Below, one piece after another: positions 19,838-28,659 of a stretch of 64,000 nucleotides of DNA. The notes beneath the pieces are model-generated. The model saw nothing but the letters and a program-made list of their open reading frames with translations, did no database searches and had not been told where the DNA came from. A program made the translations under genes and the position numbers. The first letter of the stretch is position 1. Each line of letters begins with the position of its first letter. Source of the stretch: Dyella kyungheensis (GTDB lineage: Bacteria > Pseudomonadota > Gammaproteobacteria > Xanthomonadales > Rhodanobacteraceae); assembly GCF_016905005.1 (NCBI RefSeq), contig NZ_JADIKC010000007.1, positions 186,001-250,000 on the forward strand, in the 5' to 3' direction.

Positions 19838-20518
19838 ATGCGCATATTGATCGCGGACGACCATCGGCTGATCGTCGAAGGTGTCAAGCTCAAGCTGGCC
19901 GAGCTTGGGCCAAATACGGAATTTGTGATGGCCATGGACATGGCCGAACTGCGCGAGGCCATCCATGCGCCGGAGGCGCCGTCGCTGTCGCTCGCGCTGA
20001 TCGACCTGGCCATGCCCGGCGTGCAAGGCAGCGAGCACCTGGCGGAAGTCATCGAACACCTGCCCCACGTTCCCGTGATGGTCCTGTCGGGCTCGGAAGA
20101 TGGCGCGCTGATGAAAAGCCTGCTGGCCATGGGCGTGCAGGGTTTCATTCCGAAGGCGTATTCCCCCGACGTGATGCTTTCCGCCGTGCGCCTGGTGCTG
20201 GCGGGCGGCGTCTACGTGCCGCCGTTGCTGCTGCAGGAACGCGTGGATGGCGCGGTGCCCACGCCGCCGCCGGCCTCCGCGGCGCAGATGACACCGGGCG
20301 CCGATTCGCTGGAAGAGCGGTTGCGCAAACTGCTCACCGAACGCCAGATCGATGTGCTGCGGCTGCTCTCCCAGGGCAAGCCGAACAAGCTGATCGCCCG
20401 CGATCTGGGCATCAGCGAGGGCACGGTGAAGATCCATCTCGCCGCGATCTTCCGCGCCCTGAACGTTCGCAACCGCGTCGAGGCCGTGGTGGCCTCGCGC
20501 CGCATCAGCGGCCTCTGA
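19838..20518 (+). CDS. NarL/FixJ-family response regulator
   Basis: DNA-binding response regulator of 226 residues. The receiver (1-120) has the acidic pair in ILIADDHRLI, phospho-acceptor Asp56 in ALIDLAMPG and the conserved Lys in IPKAYSP. A Pro/Ala-rich linker leads to a LuxR-type helix-turn-helix (LTERQIDVLRLLSQGKPNKLIARDLGISEGTVKIHL). ATG 19838 is chosen because GGGGA lies just upstream and the receiver begins at once; the in-frame ATG at 19826 would add only MGNE. It precedes the PhnD-like gene by 38 bases, so the two probably form one transcript. Likely partner kinases are those at 22518 or 15617. Confidence 0.92.
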   Translation: MRILIADDHRLIVEGVKLKLAELGPNTEFVMAMDMAELREAIHAPEAPSLSLALIDLAMPGVQGSEHLAEVIEHLPHVPVMVLSGSEDGALMKSLLAMGVQGFIPKAYSPDVMLSAVRLVLAGGVYVPPLLLQERVDGAVPTPPPASAAQMTPGADSLEERLRKLLTERQIDVLRLLSQGKPNKLIARDLGISEGTVKIHLAAIFRALNVRNRVEAVVASRRISGL

Positions 20519-20556
20519 TCGCCGCGCGCTTCATCTCACGGCAGCCACGCCCGCCT

Positions 20557-21633
20557 ATGTCGCTCGTTCCGGACGCATCTGCCGAGACCCTCGCCGGACC
20601 CCGACCGATGCCCTGCCGCCTGCTGCGCCATGCCCTGCTGCTGCTCGTCCTGCTGCTCACCCAGGCGGGCACCTCGGCCGCCTGGGCGGACCCGCCGCAG
20701 GACAGCGGACACATCAATGCGCTGACCTTCGGCATCCTGCCCATTGGCGGTCCTTCCGAATCGCTGGCCGCCTGGCGTCCCATGCTGGACGACCTGAGCC
20801 GCACGCTGCACCTACCCATTCACAGTCTCTCGGTCAGTACCTATGAAGGGCTGGGCCAGGCGATGGCCGAAGAGCGCGTGGACTTCGCCTTCGTCTCCGG
20901 CCGGCTCGCGCTCGATGCGGTCGTGCACGATCGCATGCAGGTGATCGCGCAGCTCACCCGCAGCAACGGTTCACGCGGGTATTACTCGGTGCTGCTGGTG
21001 GCCAAGGATTCGCCCATCCGCAATCTGGAAGACCTGTTTCGCCAGCCCGGCAAGCTGCGCTATGCGCGCGGCGAGGTGCTCTCGGTGTCCGGTTACCTGG
21101 TGCCCGAGACGCAGGTGTTTGCCAACCGCCGGCTGGACTCGGATACGTTCTTCGCCAATGTCATGGTGGACAACCATCAGAACAACGCATTGGCGGTGGC
21201 CAACAATGAAGCCGACGTCGCCTCCAACAACACCGCCGACATGGAGCGCTTCGCCGAACGGTTTCCCGACCAGTACGCACGCCTGCGCGTGCTATGGACG
21301 TCCAGCCTGATTCCCCACGCCGTGGTGGTGATCCGCACCGATCTGCCGGCCGAGCTGCGCCAGCGCGTGGCCGCGGCGCTCACCTCCTATGCCAAGGGCA
21401 AGAACACGCAGGCCGAAGTGGGCAAGCTGCATCTCATCCACGACATCAGCGGTTTCGCGCCTGCCGGCAACGAAACCCTGGTGCCGTTCGCCGATATCGA
21501 ATTCAACCTCGACCGCCGCCGCGCCTACAGCGCGCAATGGGTGAGCGATGCGGCCATGCAGGCCCGCCTGAAGAAGATCGACGCCGAGCACGAAGCGCTG
21601 GTGCGCCAGCTGATGGCGCCCAGCACCCCGTAA
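20557..21633 (+). CDS. PhnD/SsuA-like periplasmic binding protein without transporter genes
   Basis: Periplasmic protein of up to 358 residues; the signal sequence RLLRHALLLLVLLLTQAG...AWA suggests that translation may instead begin at the ATG at 20608. The rest resembles PhnD-type phosphate/phosphonate/phosphite binding proteins: LTFGILPIGGPSESLAAWRPMLDDLSR, VDFAFVSGRLALDA, GYYSVLLVAKDSPI, NNEADVASNNTADMERF. No ABC permease or ATPase gene is nearby. It lies between a response regulator gene and a kinase gene, so it may be a ligand-sensing partner of a membrane kinase, as LuxP is for LuxQ. Ligand unknown; that role is inference. Confidence 0.8.
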   Translation: MSLVPDASAETLAGPRPMPCRLLRHALLLLVLLLTQAGTSAAWADPPQDSGHINALTFGILPIGGPSESLAAWRPMLDDLSRTLHLPIHSLSVSTYEGLGQAMAEERVDFAFVSGRLALDAVVHDRMQVIAQLTRSNGSRGYYSVLLVAKDSPIRNLEDLFRQPGKLRYARGEVLSVSGYLVPETQVFANRRLDSDTFFANVMVDNHQNNALAVANNEADVASNNTADMERFAERFPDQYARLRVLWTSSLIPHAVVVIRTDLPAELRQRVAAALTSYAKGKNTQAEVGKLHLIHDISGFAPAGNETLVPFADIEFNLDRRRAYSAQWVSDAAMQARLKKIDAEHEALVRQLMAPSTP

Positions 21634-21646
21634 ACACACCCGGGCG

Positions 21647-22168
21647 TTAGTGTCCCGGCATGTCCTTGATGTTGAAGGTCTGGCCGTTGGGCATGACCAT
21701 GTCGCCCGGCTTCTGGCCGGCGGCGCACTGGCCGACCCACTTGCCGGTGCTGGTCATCGCCATGTCGGCGTGGCCCATGATCGCCGGGTCGTACTTGATG
21801 TGGCCCTGGGTGGAATACGCCGTATCGCCTTCATACGTCGTTTCGCTGTGGCTGCTCATGTTGACCGCGCCGCTGGGCGCGTTGATCTTGCACACGGCGT
21901 CGGTGACGACCTTGTTGCCCTGCACGTCGATCTTGAACGTGCTGCACATCTGGCCGCTCATGTGCGTGCCCATCTTGTACATCGCGGTATCGGTGTCGGC
22001 ATCGAGGCAGATCTTGGTCGTCTGCGCCTGGCCGCCCATGCCGGAGGTCTGCATTTCCCACAGCCCCGGCTTGCGCTTGGGCATATTGGCGGGAATATCC
22101 TGCGCCAGGGCCGCACCGGCCACACTCAACAGGGAAACAGCGAGCAACCAGCGACAACGAGAGGACAT
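21647..22168 (-). CDS. DUF3617 family secreted protein
   Basis: Exported protein of 173 residues with signal peptide WLLAVSLLSVAGAALAQ. The mature part (KRKPGLWEMQTSG...KICLDADTD...KIDVQGNKVVTDAVCKI...TYEGDTAYSTQGHIKY) follows the DUF3617 pattern of periplasmic beta-rich proteins common in Xanthomonadales and sphingomonads, function unknown. Start 22168 is favoured because GGAGAA lies just upstream; an in-frame ATG at 22180 adds four residues. It is convergent with the PhnD-like gene (13 bases between stops). The 349 bases from here to the next kinase gene (22169-22517) hold no gene or clear promoter that I could find. Confidence 0.82.
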   Translation of the reverse strand: MSSRCRWLLAVSLLSVAGAALAQDIPANMPKRKPGLWEMQTSGMGGQAQTTKICLDADTDTAMYKMGTHMSGQMCSTFKIDVQGNKVVTDAVCKINAPSGAVNMSSHSETTYEGDTAYSTQGHIKYDPAIMGHADMAMTSTGKWVGQCAAGQKPGDMVMPNGQTFNIKDMPGH

Positions 22169-22517
22169 GGGGTTCTCCATTTCGCCCGGAGTGGGCGTCG
22201 GGTGGCAAGGTAACCCCAAAATCGCCCCGCGTCATGCTGAACCGTTGCGCAGCGCACCACGTCACAAATTCGGCCCATAGACCGTTTGCACTATGGCGCC
22301 TCGCGCTAGATCGAACTGTGTATCGAAGGGGCCGTTTGGATTCTTTAGAGTGCCAACCAGGGCGATTACGCGTGGTGATGCGCCCGAGAACCCTTTTGCT
22401 TCCTGATTGCCGGGATCCTGCGTAATGCCGTCAACCTGCCACTGCGTTCGTCCAAGGCCTCGATGGCGGCATGCTTGCCCGCCGTCGACGTGCCGCTGCG
22501 AGCGGGAGGCCTGACGC

Positions 22518-23960
22518 ATGGAGCCGCGCGCGCACCTGCTGCCCCGCCTGTTCATCGATGTGGTTTTGCCAAGCACGATCGCGGCCCTCGCCCTGATCCT
22601 GGCGCTTTGCCTGCAGCAGACTCATAGCCTGGCCGAACGCGCCGATGCCACCGCCAGCCTGCGCCTGGCGCGGCTGGCCGGCGAACTCGGCAGCACGGAA
22701 GGCGTCTCGCCGCAGGCGGCCCTCGATCGCACCCTGCAGGAAGGCAAGGCGGACCAGGTGCTGCGGGTGGAACTGCACGGCTCCGACGGTCGCCTCTGGA
22801 GCAGTGGCGCGGCCCCGACCGATACCGGTGCCACCTACCGCAACGAAGTGCGCCCGCAAGGCACGATGTCGTCGTGGGTGAGCATGGAAGTGGACACCCA
22901 TTCCCTGCGCAAGGCGCAGGCGATGGTCTGGCTGCTGGGCGCCTTGTGCGCCACCGGCATCCTGGTGCTGGCCTGGCTGGCGCGCGTGTCGATCCGTCAT
23001 CGCGTGCTCGAACCGCTCTCTCAGGTTCGCTATGCCGTGCATGAGCTGGTCAACGCCCGCCATCCGCAGATCGACGAGACGCCGGTCAGCAGCGAATTCC
23101 TCGAACTGCGCAAGACATTGCAGCGCCTCTCCGAACTGCACGAAGCGCAACGCCGCGACTGGAGCACGATGCAGCACGACAACGCGGTCGAGGCACTCGA
23201 CCGCCTGCGTCAGAGCCAGGCGGCCACGCGCAGCAAATCGCAGTTCATCGCGTTGGTCAGCCATCACTTCCGCCAGCCGCTGCAGGCGCTGGAACTGTTC
23301 GCCGCCGGCCTCGACCAGAATGCGAGCGAAGAGCAGCAGTCGCTGTTCCGGCAGATGCGTCACAGCATTGCGTCGATGACGCGCCTGCTCGACGCGTTGC
23401 TGGAAATCTCGCGCCTCGATGCCGGCGTGATCGCCGTGAAACCCATCGGTTTCACCGCCGCCGAACTGTTCATGCGCGATCGCACGTCGCTCAACCACGA
23501 GGCCGTACAACAGCACGTGACGCTGGCCTGGCGTGGCAGCCACCATCAGTTGCACGGCGACGCCGACGTGGCCGCCAGCCTGCTCTATCAGCTGGCCAGC
23601 AACGCCATCGCCAATGCGCCGGAAGGACGCGTGCTGATCGCGGCGCGTCGTCGCGGCCAGGCCATCCGCATCGAAGTGCGCGACAACGGCCCCGGTATCG
23701 CCGTGATCCACCAGCAGCGCATCTTCGAGGAATTCGTGCAGTTGCAGGCCAGCGAAAGCGAACGCCGTGGCGGCTACGGCTTGGGCCTGGCCATCGCCGA
23801 ACGCCTCGCCCGCCTGCTCGGCACGCGCATCGGCCTGCGTTCGGAACCGGGCCGCGGCAGCACGTTCTGGTTCGATCTGCCGCGCATGCCGCAGATGGAA
23901 CGCCACTCCAGCTCCAGCGCACAGAAGCCGGCCGCTCCGGCTTGGCGCCAGGCGAGCTGA
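22518..23960 (+). CDS. Sensor histidine kinase
   Basis: Membrane histidine kinase of 480 residues. TM1 about 12-32 (LPSTIAALALILALCL), a periplasmic segment of roughly 100 residues, TM2 about 138-158 (AMVWLLGALCATGILVLAWLA), a coiled linker, HisKA with His249 in LVSHHFRQPLQAL, and HATPase (YQLASNAIANAPEG, RDNGPGI, GYGLGLAIAERL, GRGSTFWF). No receiver or output domain, so it needs a separate regulator; the NarL-type protein at 19838 is the nearest candidate. Shine-Dalgarno GGGAGG lies 8 bases before the ATG. The Ser/Ala/Pro tail is probably disordered. Confidence 0.92.
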   Translation: MEPRAHLLPRLFIDVVLPSTIAALALILALCLQQTHSLAERADATASLRLARLAGELGSTEGVSPQAALDRTLQEGKADQVLRVELHGSDGRLWSSGAAPTDTGATYRNEVRPQGTMSSWVSMEVDTHSLRKAQAMVWLLGALCATGILVLAWLARVSIRHRVLEPLSQVRYAVHELVNARHPQIDETPVSSEFLELRKTLQRLSELHEAQRRDWSTMQHDNAVEALDRLRQSQAATRSKSQFIALVSHHFRQPLQALELFAAGLDQNASEEQQSLFRQMRHSIASMTRLLDALLEISRLDAGVIAVKPIGFTAAELFMRDRTSLNHEAVQQHVTLAWRGSHHQLHGDADVAASLLYQLASNAIANAPEGRVLIAARRRGQAIRIEVRDNGPGIAVIHQQRIFEEFVQLQASESERRGGYGLGLAIAERLARLLGTRIGLRSEPGRGSTFWFDLPRMPQMERHSSSSAQKPAAPAWRQAS

Positions 23961-23985
23961 CCTCCGAGCTCCTCGTATCGCAGGC

Positions 23986-24011
23986 AAAAAAAGACCCGCG
24001 TCGCCGCGGGC
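23986..24011 (-). terminator. Intrinsic terminator downstream of tRNA-Lys
   Basis: Read on the minus strand, the stem CCCGCG / CGCGGG with a four-base loop is followed by TCTTTTTTT. It lies 13 bases past the tRNA 3' end and just after the convergent kinase gene. Confidence 0.85.
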
Positions 24012-24023
24012 CTCCGATACTTT

Positions 24024-24099
24024 TGGTGGGTCGTCCGAGATTCGAACTCGGGACCAATAGATTAAAAGTCTACTGCTCTACCGACTGAGCTAACGACCC
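24024..24099 (-). tRNA. tRNA-Lys (anticodon TTT)
   Basis: A 76-base cloverleaf on the minus strand: acceptor stem GGGTCGT pairing with ACGACCC, D-arm GCTC...GAGC, anticodon loop CTTTTAA with anticodon TTT, T-loop GTTCGAATC, and an encoded CCA end. It is nearly identical to E. coli tRNA-Lys in the acceptor and D arms. A terminator follows directly. No integrase or att duplication is seen beside it. Confidence 0.97.
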
Positions 24100-24160
24100 A
24101 CGCGTCAAAAGCCAGCCCGATATTTTATGGGCTGAGCGCCCCAGGCACAAGCAAGCCCGT

Positions 24161-24847
24161 TCAGGCGTAACGGGTCGGATCCGGCAGGCCGGCAATGCTG
24201 AAGCCCTGGGCGCGCAGGTGGCAGGCGTCGCAATGGCCGCAGGCGCGACCCTCGGCGTCGGCTTGGTAGCAGCTCACGGTCTCGGCGAAATCCACGCCCA
24301 GGCGCTGGCCTTCGCGGGCGATGTCGGCCTTGCTCATGCGCATCAGCGGCGCGTGGATGCGGATGCCCGCGCCTTCCACGCCGGCCTTGGTCGCCACGTT
24401 CGCCAACTGCTCGAAGGCCTCGATGAAGGCCGGGCGGCAATCGGGGTAGCCCGAATAATCCACCGCATTCACGCCGCACCAGATATCGGTGGAACCGAGC
24501 ACTTCGGCCCAGCCCAGCGCGATCGACAACATGATGGTGTTGCGCGCCGGCACGTAGGTGACCGGAATGCCCTGCTCGCCGGTCTGGTCGAGCGGCACGT
24601 CGATGTCGGCGGTCAGTGCGGAGCCGCCGATCGTGCGCAGATCCACCTGGACCGTCTTGTGCTCGACCGCGCCCAGAAGGCGCGACACGCGTTCGGAAGC
24701 CGCCAGTTCCGCACTGTGGCGCTGGCCGTAGGCTACGCTCAGCGCATGCACCTGATAGCCCTGCTCGCGCGCGATGGCAATGGTGACCGCCGAATCCATG
24801 CCGCCGGAAACGAGCACGACGGCCTTGCGGGGAGTTGTTTGAGACAT
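24161..24847 (-). CDS. queC: 7-cyano-7-deazaguanine synthase
   Basis: Converts 7-carboxy-7-deazaguanine to preQ0 with ATP and ammonia, a step of queuosine synthesis. At 228 residues it is of normal length. The PP-loop motif is [12 protein letters not shown], and the zinc-binding cysteines are in [21 protein letters not shown]. It lies 145 bases downstream of queE, the enzyme of the preceding step, on the same strand. Neither queD nor the later genes are in the window. Confidence 0.96.
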   Translation of the reverse strand: MSQTTPRKAVVLVSGGMDSAVTIAIAREQGYQVHALSVAYGQRHSAELAASERVSRLLGAVEHKTVQVDLRTIGGSALTADIDVPLDQTGEQGIPVTYVPARNTIMLSIALGWAEVLGSTDIWCGVNAVDYSGYPDCRPAFIEAFEQLANVATKAGVEGAGIRIHAPLMRMSKADIAREGQRLGVDFAETVSCYQADAEGRACGHCDACHLRAQGFSIAGLPDPTRYA

Positions 24848-24992
24848 GGGATGAGATCCACTGCAGGTTCAGGCCGGTGATCCGGCCGAGAGAGCGCCAG
24901 CGGCAACACAGGCCGAAGCGCGAAACGCATGAAGCGGGCGGCGAGCAGCGCAGCGCAACGAAGGCGCCTCGCATGCCTCGGCACTCACCCCA

Positions 24993-25691
24993 TCAATGTC
25001 CTGGCTCGTCGTTCCACAGCAGCTTGTGCAGCTGCAACTGGAAACGCACGTCCAGCTTGTCCTCGATGATCCATTCGGCCAGCTCGCGCGGCTTGATGGC
25101 GCCGTGCACCGGCGAGAACAGCACCATGCAGCGCGCGGTGAGGCGATGTTCGGCCACCGTATAGCGCGCCCATTCGTAATCGGCGCGACTGGCGATGACG
25201 ATCTTGACCTGATCGTGCGGCAGCAGATGCTCGATGTTCGACCACAGGTTGCGCTTGGCTTCGCCCGAGTCGGGCGCCTTGAGGTCCATCACCTTGCGCA
25301 CGCGCGGATCGACCGTCGACACGTCCAGCGCGCCGGAGGTTTCCAGCGATACGTCGTGGCCCGCGTCGCACAGGCGCGTCAGCAGGATCAGGCAACGCTT
25401 CTGCGCCAGCGGTTCGCCGCCGGTGACGCAGACATGTTTGGCGCCATGCGAGGCGACTTCGGCCACGATGTCGTCGATCTCGCGCCAGTCGCCGCCGTAG
25501 AAGGAATACTCGGTGTCGCACCACACGCAGCGCAGCGGGCAACCGGTCAATCGCACGAACACCGTGCGCCAGCCGATGGCATCGGCCTCGCCTTGAATCG
25601 AGTGGAAGATCTCGGTGATGCGCAGGCGCTCAGCGGCCGCCTGGGTCGAGGTGGTGGAAGCCACGCTCGTGCTACTGCCAGTCACAACCAC
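24993..25691 (-). CDS. queE: 7-carboxy-7-deazaguanine synthase (radical SAM)
   Basis: Radical SAM enzyme of about 232 residues that contracts 6-carboxy-tetrahydropterin to 7-carboxy-7-deazaguanine for queuosine. The cluster-binding CxxxCxxC is in LTGCPLRCVWCDTEYSF, the SAM-contacting motif is CVTGGEPLAQ, and IFHSIQGEA marks the substrate-binding N-terminus. The reading frame opens with GTG at 25691, 4 bases after the cpoB stop; GTG at 25685 is an alternative with better ribosome-binding-site spacing. Likely co-transcribed with the tol-pal genes. Confidence 0.95.
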   Translation of the reverse strand: MVVTGSSTSVASTTSTQAAAERLRITEIFHSIQGEADAIGWRTVFVRLTGCPLRCVWCDTEYSFYGGDWREIDDIVAEVASHGAKHVCVTGGEPLAQKRCLILLTRLCDAGHDVSLETSGALDVSTVDPRVRKVMDLKAPDSGEAKRNLWSNIEHLLPHDQVKIVIASRADYEWARYTVAEHRLTARCMVLFSPVHGAIKPRELAEWIIEDKLDVRFQLQLHKLLWNDEPGH

Positions 25692-25695
25692 GTCC

Positions 25696-26568
25696 TCAGT
25701 TGGCCGGCTGGGCCTGCAGGCGGCGCAGGCGCTCCTGCGCCAGACCGGCCGCCTTGGAGCCGGGGTACTTCGCGCTGACGTTCTTCAGCGTGCTCTTGCC
25801 GGCGTCGACCTGCTTGAGCTCGATCTGGCTGTAGCCGACCTTGAGCATGGCGTCGGGCACTTTCTCGCTCTGCGGAAACTGGGTCAGCAGATGCTGGAAC
25901 GCTTCCATCGCCACCTGGTAATTGCTGGTGGCGTAGTACGACTCGCCCAGCCAGTAGAACGCGTTCGGCAGCAGCGGGCTGTCCGGGTACTGCTGGATGA
26001 AATTGCGGAAGTCACGCGAGGACTTCACGTAGTCGCCGGCACGCAGCGACTTGAAGGCGTCGTCATAGGCGGCCTGCGCGGTGGCATTGGTCGCCGCGGC
26101 GCCCTTGCCTGCCGCAGCCGCGGCCGCTGCCGGCTTGGCTGCTGCGGCCGGTTGCGGCGCAACAGGCGGCACCGGCGGTGCGACGTTGGCGGCCGGAGGC
26201 GGCACGTTGGGATTGGCATTCCCCGCATTTGCACCCGCTGCACCGGCACCGCTTTCGAGGTGGCCCAGGCGCGAATCGAAATCCGAGGCTTGCGCTTTGT
26301 TCTTGTCGTTGGCTTCCTGCAGCTGGTGCTGCAGTTCCTCGATCTGGCCCTGCATCTGCTGCAATTGGGACTGCAGCGCCTGCACCTGGTTGACCAGGGC
26401 GGTTCCCTGATTCTGGCCCTGCGCCTGCTGTTCGAGCCGCGATACGCGGTCGGCGAGGCTGAGCCGTGAATCCTGGGCCTGTGCCGGGATGACAAAAAGC
26501 ATGGCGGACGCGATTGCGCCCGCCATGCCCATCCTGGCCGTGAAGCTGTTAGCCAGTGTCTTCTTCAT
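25696..26568 (-). CDS. cpoB: Cell division coordinator CpoB (YbgF)
   Basis: Periplasmic Tol-Pal partner of 290 residues that coordinates outer-membrane constriction with septal peptidoglycan synthesis. Signal peptide MGMAGAIASAMLFVIPAQAQ, N-terminal trimerising coiled coil (about 35-105, Gln-rich: QALQSQLQQMQGQIEELQ), an Ala/Pro-rich linker of about 60 residues, then TPR repeats (AYDDAFKSLRAGDY, LPNAFYWLGESYYATSNY, VPDAMLKVGYSQIEL). The long Ala/Gly/Pro linker is GC-driven low complexity. Its ATG shares one base with the pal stop, so the two are coupled. Confidence 0.95.
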   Translation of the reverse strand: MKKTLANSFTARMGMAGAIASAMLFVIPAQAQDSRLSLADRVSRLEQQAQGQNQGTALVNQVQALQSQLQQMQGQIEELQHQLQEANDKNKAQASDFDSRLGHLESGAGAAGANAGNANPNVPPPAANVAPPVPPVAPQPAAAAKPAAAAAAAGKGAAATNATAQAAYDDAFKSLRAGDYVKSSRDFRNFIQQYPDSPLLPNAFYWLGESYYATSNYQVAMEAFQHLLTQFPQSEKVPDAMLKVGYSQIELKQVDAGKSTLKNVSAKYPGSKAAGLAQERLRRLQAQPAN

Positions 26569-27074
26569 TACTTCGCCGTGTAGACGATCTCGACGCGACG
26601 GTTCTTGCTCCAGCAATCTTCGTTGTGCTCACGGCACACCGGCTTTTCCTTGCCGTACGAGATCACGTTGAGCTGGCTGGCCGAGCCACCGTTCGACTGC
26701 AGCGCGCTGGACACGGCATTGCCGCGACGCTCGCCCAGGCCGAGGTTGTACTCGCGCGTGCCGCGCTCGTCGGTGTTGCCTTCGAGACGGATCTGCGCCA
26801 TCGGGCGATCCTGCAGGTACTTGGCGTGGCAAGCCATGATCTGCTGGAACTCAGGCTTGATTTCGTCCTTGTCGAAATCGAAGTACACAACGCGCTGACG
26901 GAGGCAGGCGTCGGTATCGAGATCGGCCGGGGTGTACTTGCCAGCGGTCGACGGAGCCGGGGTGGTCATCGGCGCTTCCGGCTGCGGCTGCGGCTTGACT
27001 TCCTGCTTCTTCGAGCATGCGGCCGCGCCAACGCAGAGCAGGGCGACCAGGGCGACGCGAACGGTCTTATTCAT
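26568..27074 (-). CDS. pal: Peptidoglycan-associated lipoprotein Pal
   Basis: Outer-membrane lipoprotein of 168 residues. The lipobox is VGAAAC with acylated Cys near residue 20, after the signal peptide VRVALVALLCVGAAA. A Pro-rich linker leads to an OmpA-like peptidoglycan-binding domain (VVYFDFDKDEIKP, EGNTDERGTREYNLGLGERR, CWSKNRRVEI). The start at 27074 is preceded by AAGGAA; longer in-frame starts run into intergenic DNA. The 251 bases between tolB and pal contain a small GC hairpin (27144-27157) and room for a separate pal promoter. Confidence 0.97.
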   Translation of the reverse strand: MNKTVRVALVALLCVGAAACSKKQEVKPQPQPEAPMTTPAPSTAGKYTPADLDTDACLRQRVVYFDFDKDEIKPEFQQIMACHAKYLQDRPMAQIRLEGNTDERGTREYNLGLGERRGNAVSSALQSNGGSASQLNVISYGKEKPVCREHNEDCWSKNRRVEIVYTAK

Positions 27075-27325
27075 GGTGGACGTTCCTTCAAACAGGTTTG
27101 AGTTCCGACAGTCAATAATGATTGCGGTTACGGGACAGTTTTCGCCGGTGAACCGGCTGTTATTTTGACATTTTTGCTGCCGGCCGTGCGCTGTCTCGCA
27201 CTGCCTCGCCCACCGACCGCGACGCAAGGCCGCGGCTGGCAAGCTGCTTGACCCCGGCGTGTCGTCCAAGGACTTCACGCCGTGATCACATGGTCGTGAC
27301 GCTTACGCGTTACGGCATGAACTGT

Positions 27326-28648
27326 TTATCGCTGACGATAAGGACCCCAAGCCGGTTCGCGAACGTCGCCATCGGCAAGCACCAGTCGCTGACGAACCAG
27401 GCCGTCGGCGGACACGGCGTAAAGCACGCCGCGTCGACCTTCCGAAGCGGCGTACAGCAGCATGCTCGCATTGGGCGCGAAACTCGGGGTTTCGTCGATT
27501 GGACCCGGCGAGATGAAGCGCACCTGCCCACCCAGACTGCGATCCATAATGGCAATACGATACACGTTCCCGTTGCCCTGCACCATCGCGATCTGCTTGC
27601 CGTCATAGCTGATCGAGGCGTTGGCGTTGAACTGGCCCTGGAAAGTGATGCGCTCTGCCCCGCCACCGCTGGCCGACATCTGGTAGAGCTGCGGGCGGCC
27701 CGAGCGGTCGGAGGTGAAGATGATGCTCTGGCCATCCGGCGTCCAGCGCGGCTCGGTATCGATGGCGAGGTTGTTGGTCAGGCGGGTCTCCGAGCGGGAG
27801 CCCACGTCCATCACGTAGATCTCGGGGTTGCCCTGGTACGAGAGCGCCAGCGCCAGCTTGCTGCCATCCGGCGACCAGGACGGTGCACCGTTGATGCCCT
27901 TCGCGCGAGCCGACACGAGCTGACGCGAACCGGTCGTAATGTCTTGCACGTAGATGGCCGAATTGCCGCTTTCGAACGACACGTAGGCAATCTTGCGGCC
28001 ATCCGGCGACCACGCCGGCGACAGCAGCGACTCGCGCGAGCGGGCCACGACCTGCGGGTTATAGCCGTCCGAATCGGCCACGATCAGCGAATAGGTGGTG
28101 TTGTTGCCCAGGCCGACCGAGGTGATGTACGCAATGCGTGTCCAGAACGCGCCGCGCACGCCGGTGATCTTCTCGTAGATGGCATCGGCAATCTGGTGGG
28201 CCACGCCGCGCAGGTCGCCGGCCGGGGCGGTGAATGCCTGGGCCAGCAGGCTCTGCTGGCGGTTCACGTCCCACAGTTCGTATTCCACCCGCAGCATGCC
28301 GCCGCCGGCATCGCTGATGCGGCCCACGGTGATGTAGTCCTGCTTGAGCAGGCGCCAGGTGGCGAAGTTGATGTCCGCGCCCTTGGACGGCGTCTCCACG
28401 ATTTCGCTCTTGGCCAGCGAGCGGAATTTGCCGGAGCGGTTGAAGTCGTTGCGGATGACATCGGCGATGTCGGTCGACAACGGCGCACCGCCGGCCTGCG
28501 CGAACGGCACGACGGTGATCGGCGTGGCCGATTTCGTCACGCCCTCGACGGTGCCGGTGAGGGTGGAGGTCTGCGCCGACGCCAGCCCTGCGCACAGCAG
28601 GGCAAGCAGTCCAAGCAATAGGGCCAGATAGCGGGATGGCTTTTTCAT
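27326..28648 (-). CDS. tolB: Tol-Pal system beta-propeller protein TolB
   Basis: Periplasmic protein of 440 residues that binds Pal and TolA during outer-membrane constriction. Signal peptide LALLLGLLALLCAGLASAQ, an N-terminal alpha/beta domain (about 25-160), then PD40-type propeller blades visible as repeated SPDGRKIAYVSF, SPDGSKLALALS, TPDGQSIIFTSD and SYDGKQIAMVQG units. It starts 11 bases downstream of the tolA stop. Confidence 0.97.
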   Translation of the reverse strand: MKKPSRYLALLLGLLALLCAGLASAQTSTLTGTVEGVTKSATPITVVPFAQAGGAPLSTDIADVIRNDFNRSGKFRSLAKSEIVETPSKGADINFATWRLLKQDYITVGRISDAGGGMLRVEYELWDVNRQQSLLAQAFTAPAGDLRGVAHQIADAIYEKITGVRGAFWTRIAYITSVGLGNNTTYSLIVADSDGYNPQVVARSRESLLSPAWSPDGRKIAYVSFESGNSAIYVQDITTGSRQLVSARAKGINGAPSWSPDGSKLALALSYQGNPEIYVMDVGSRSETRLTNNLAIDTEPRWTPDGQSIIFTSDRSGRPQLYQMSASGGGAERITFQGQFNANASISYDGKQIAMVQGNGNVYRIAIMDRSLGGQVRFISPGPIDETPSFAPNASMLLYAASEGRRGVLYAVSADGLVRQRLVLADGDVREPAWGPYRQR

Positions 28649-28659
28649 TGCGTTCTCAC

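Noticed and set aside
20557-21633. Component of a phosphonate ABC transporter
   Set aside because: No permease or ATPase genes on either side; neighbours are signalling genes, so only the binding-protein fold was called.
24024-24099. tRNA-Lys as an integration site of a mobile island
   Set aside because: No integrase, no direct repeat of the tRNA 3' end and ordinary housekeeping genes on the queC side.
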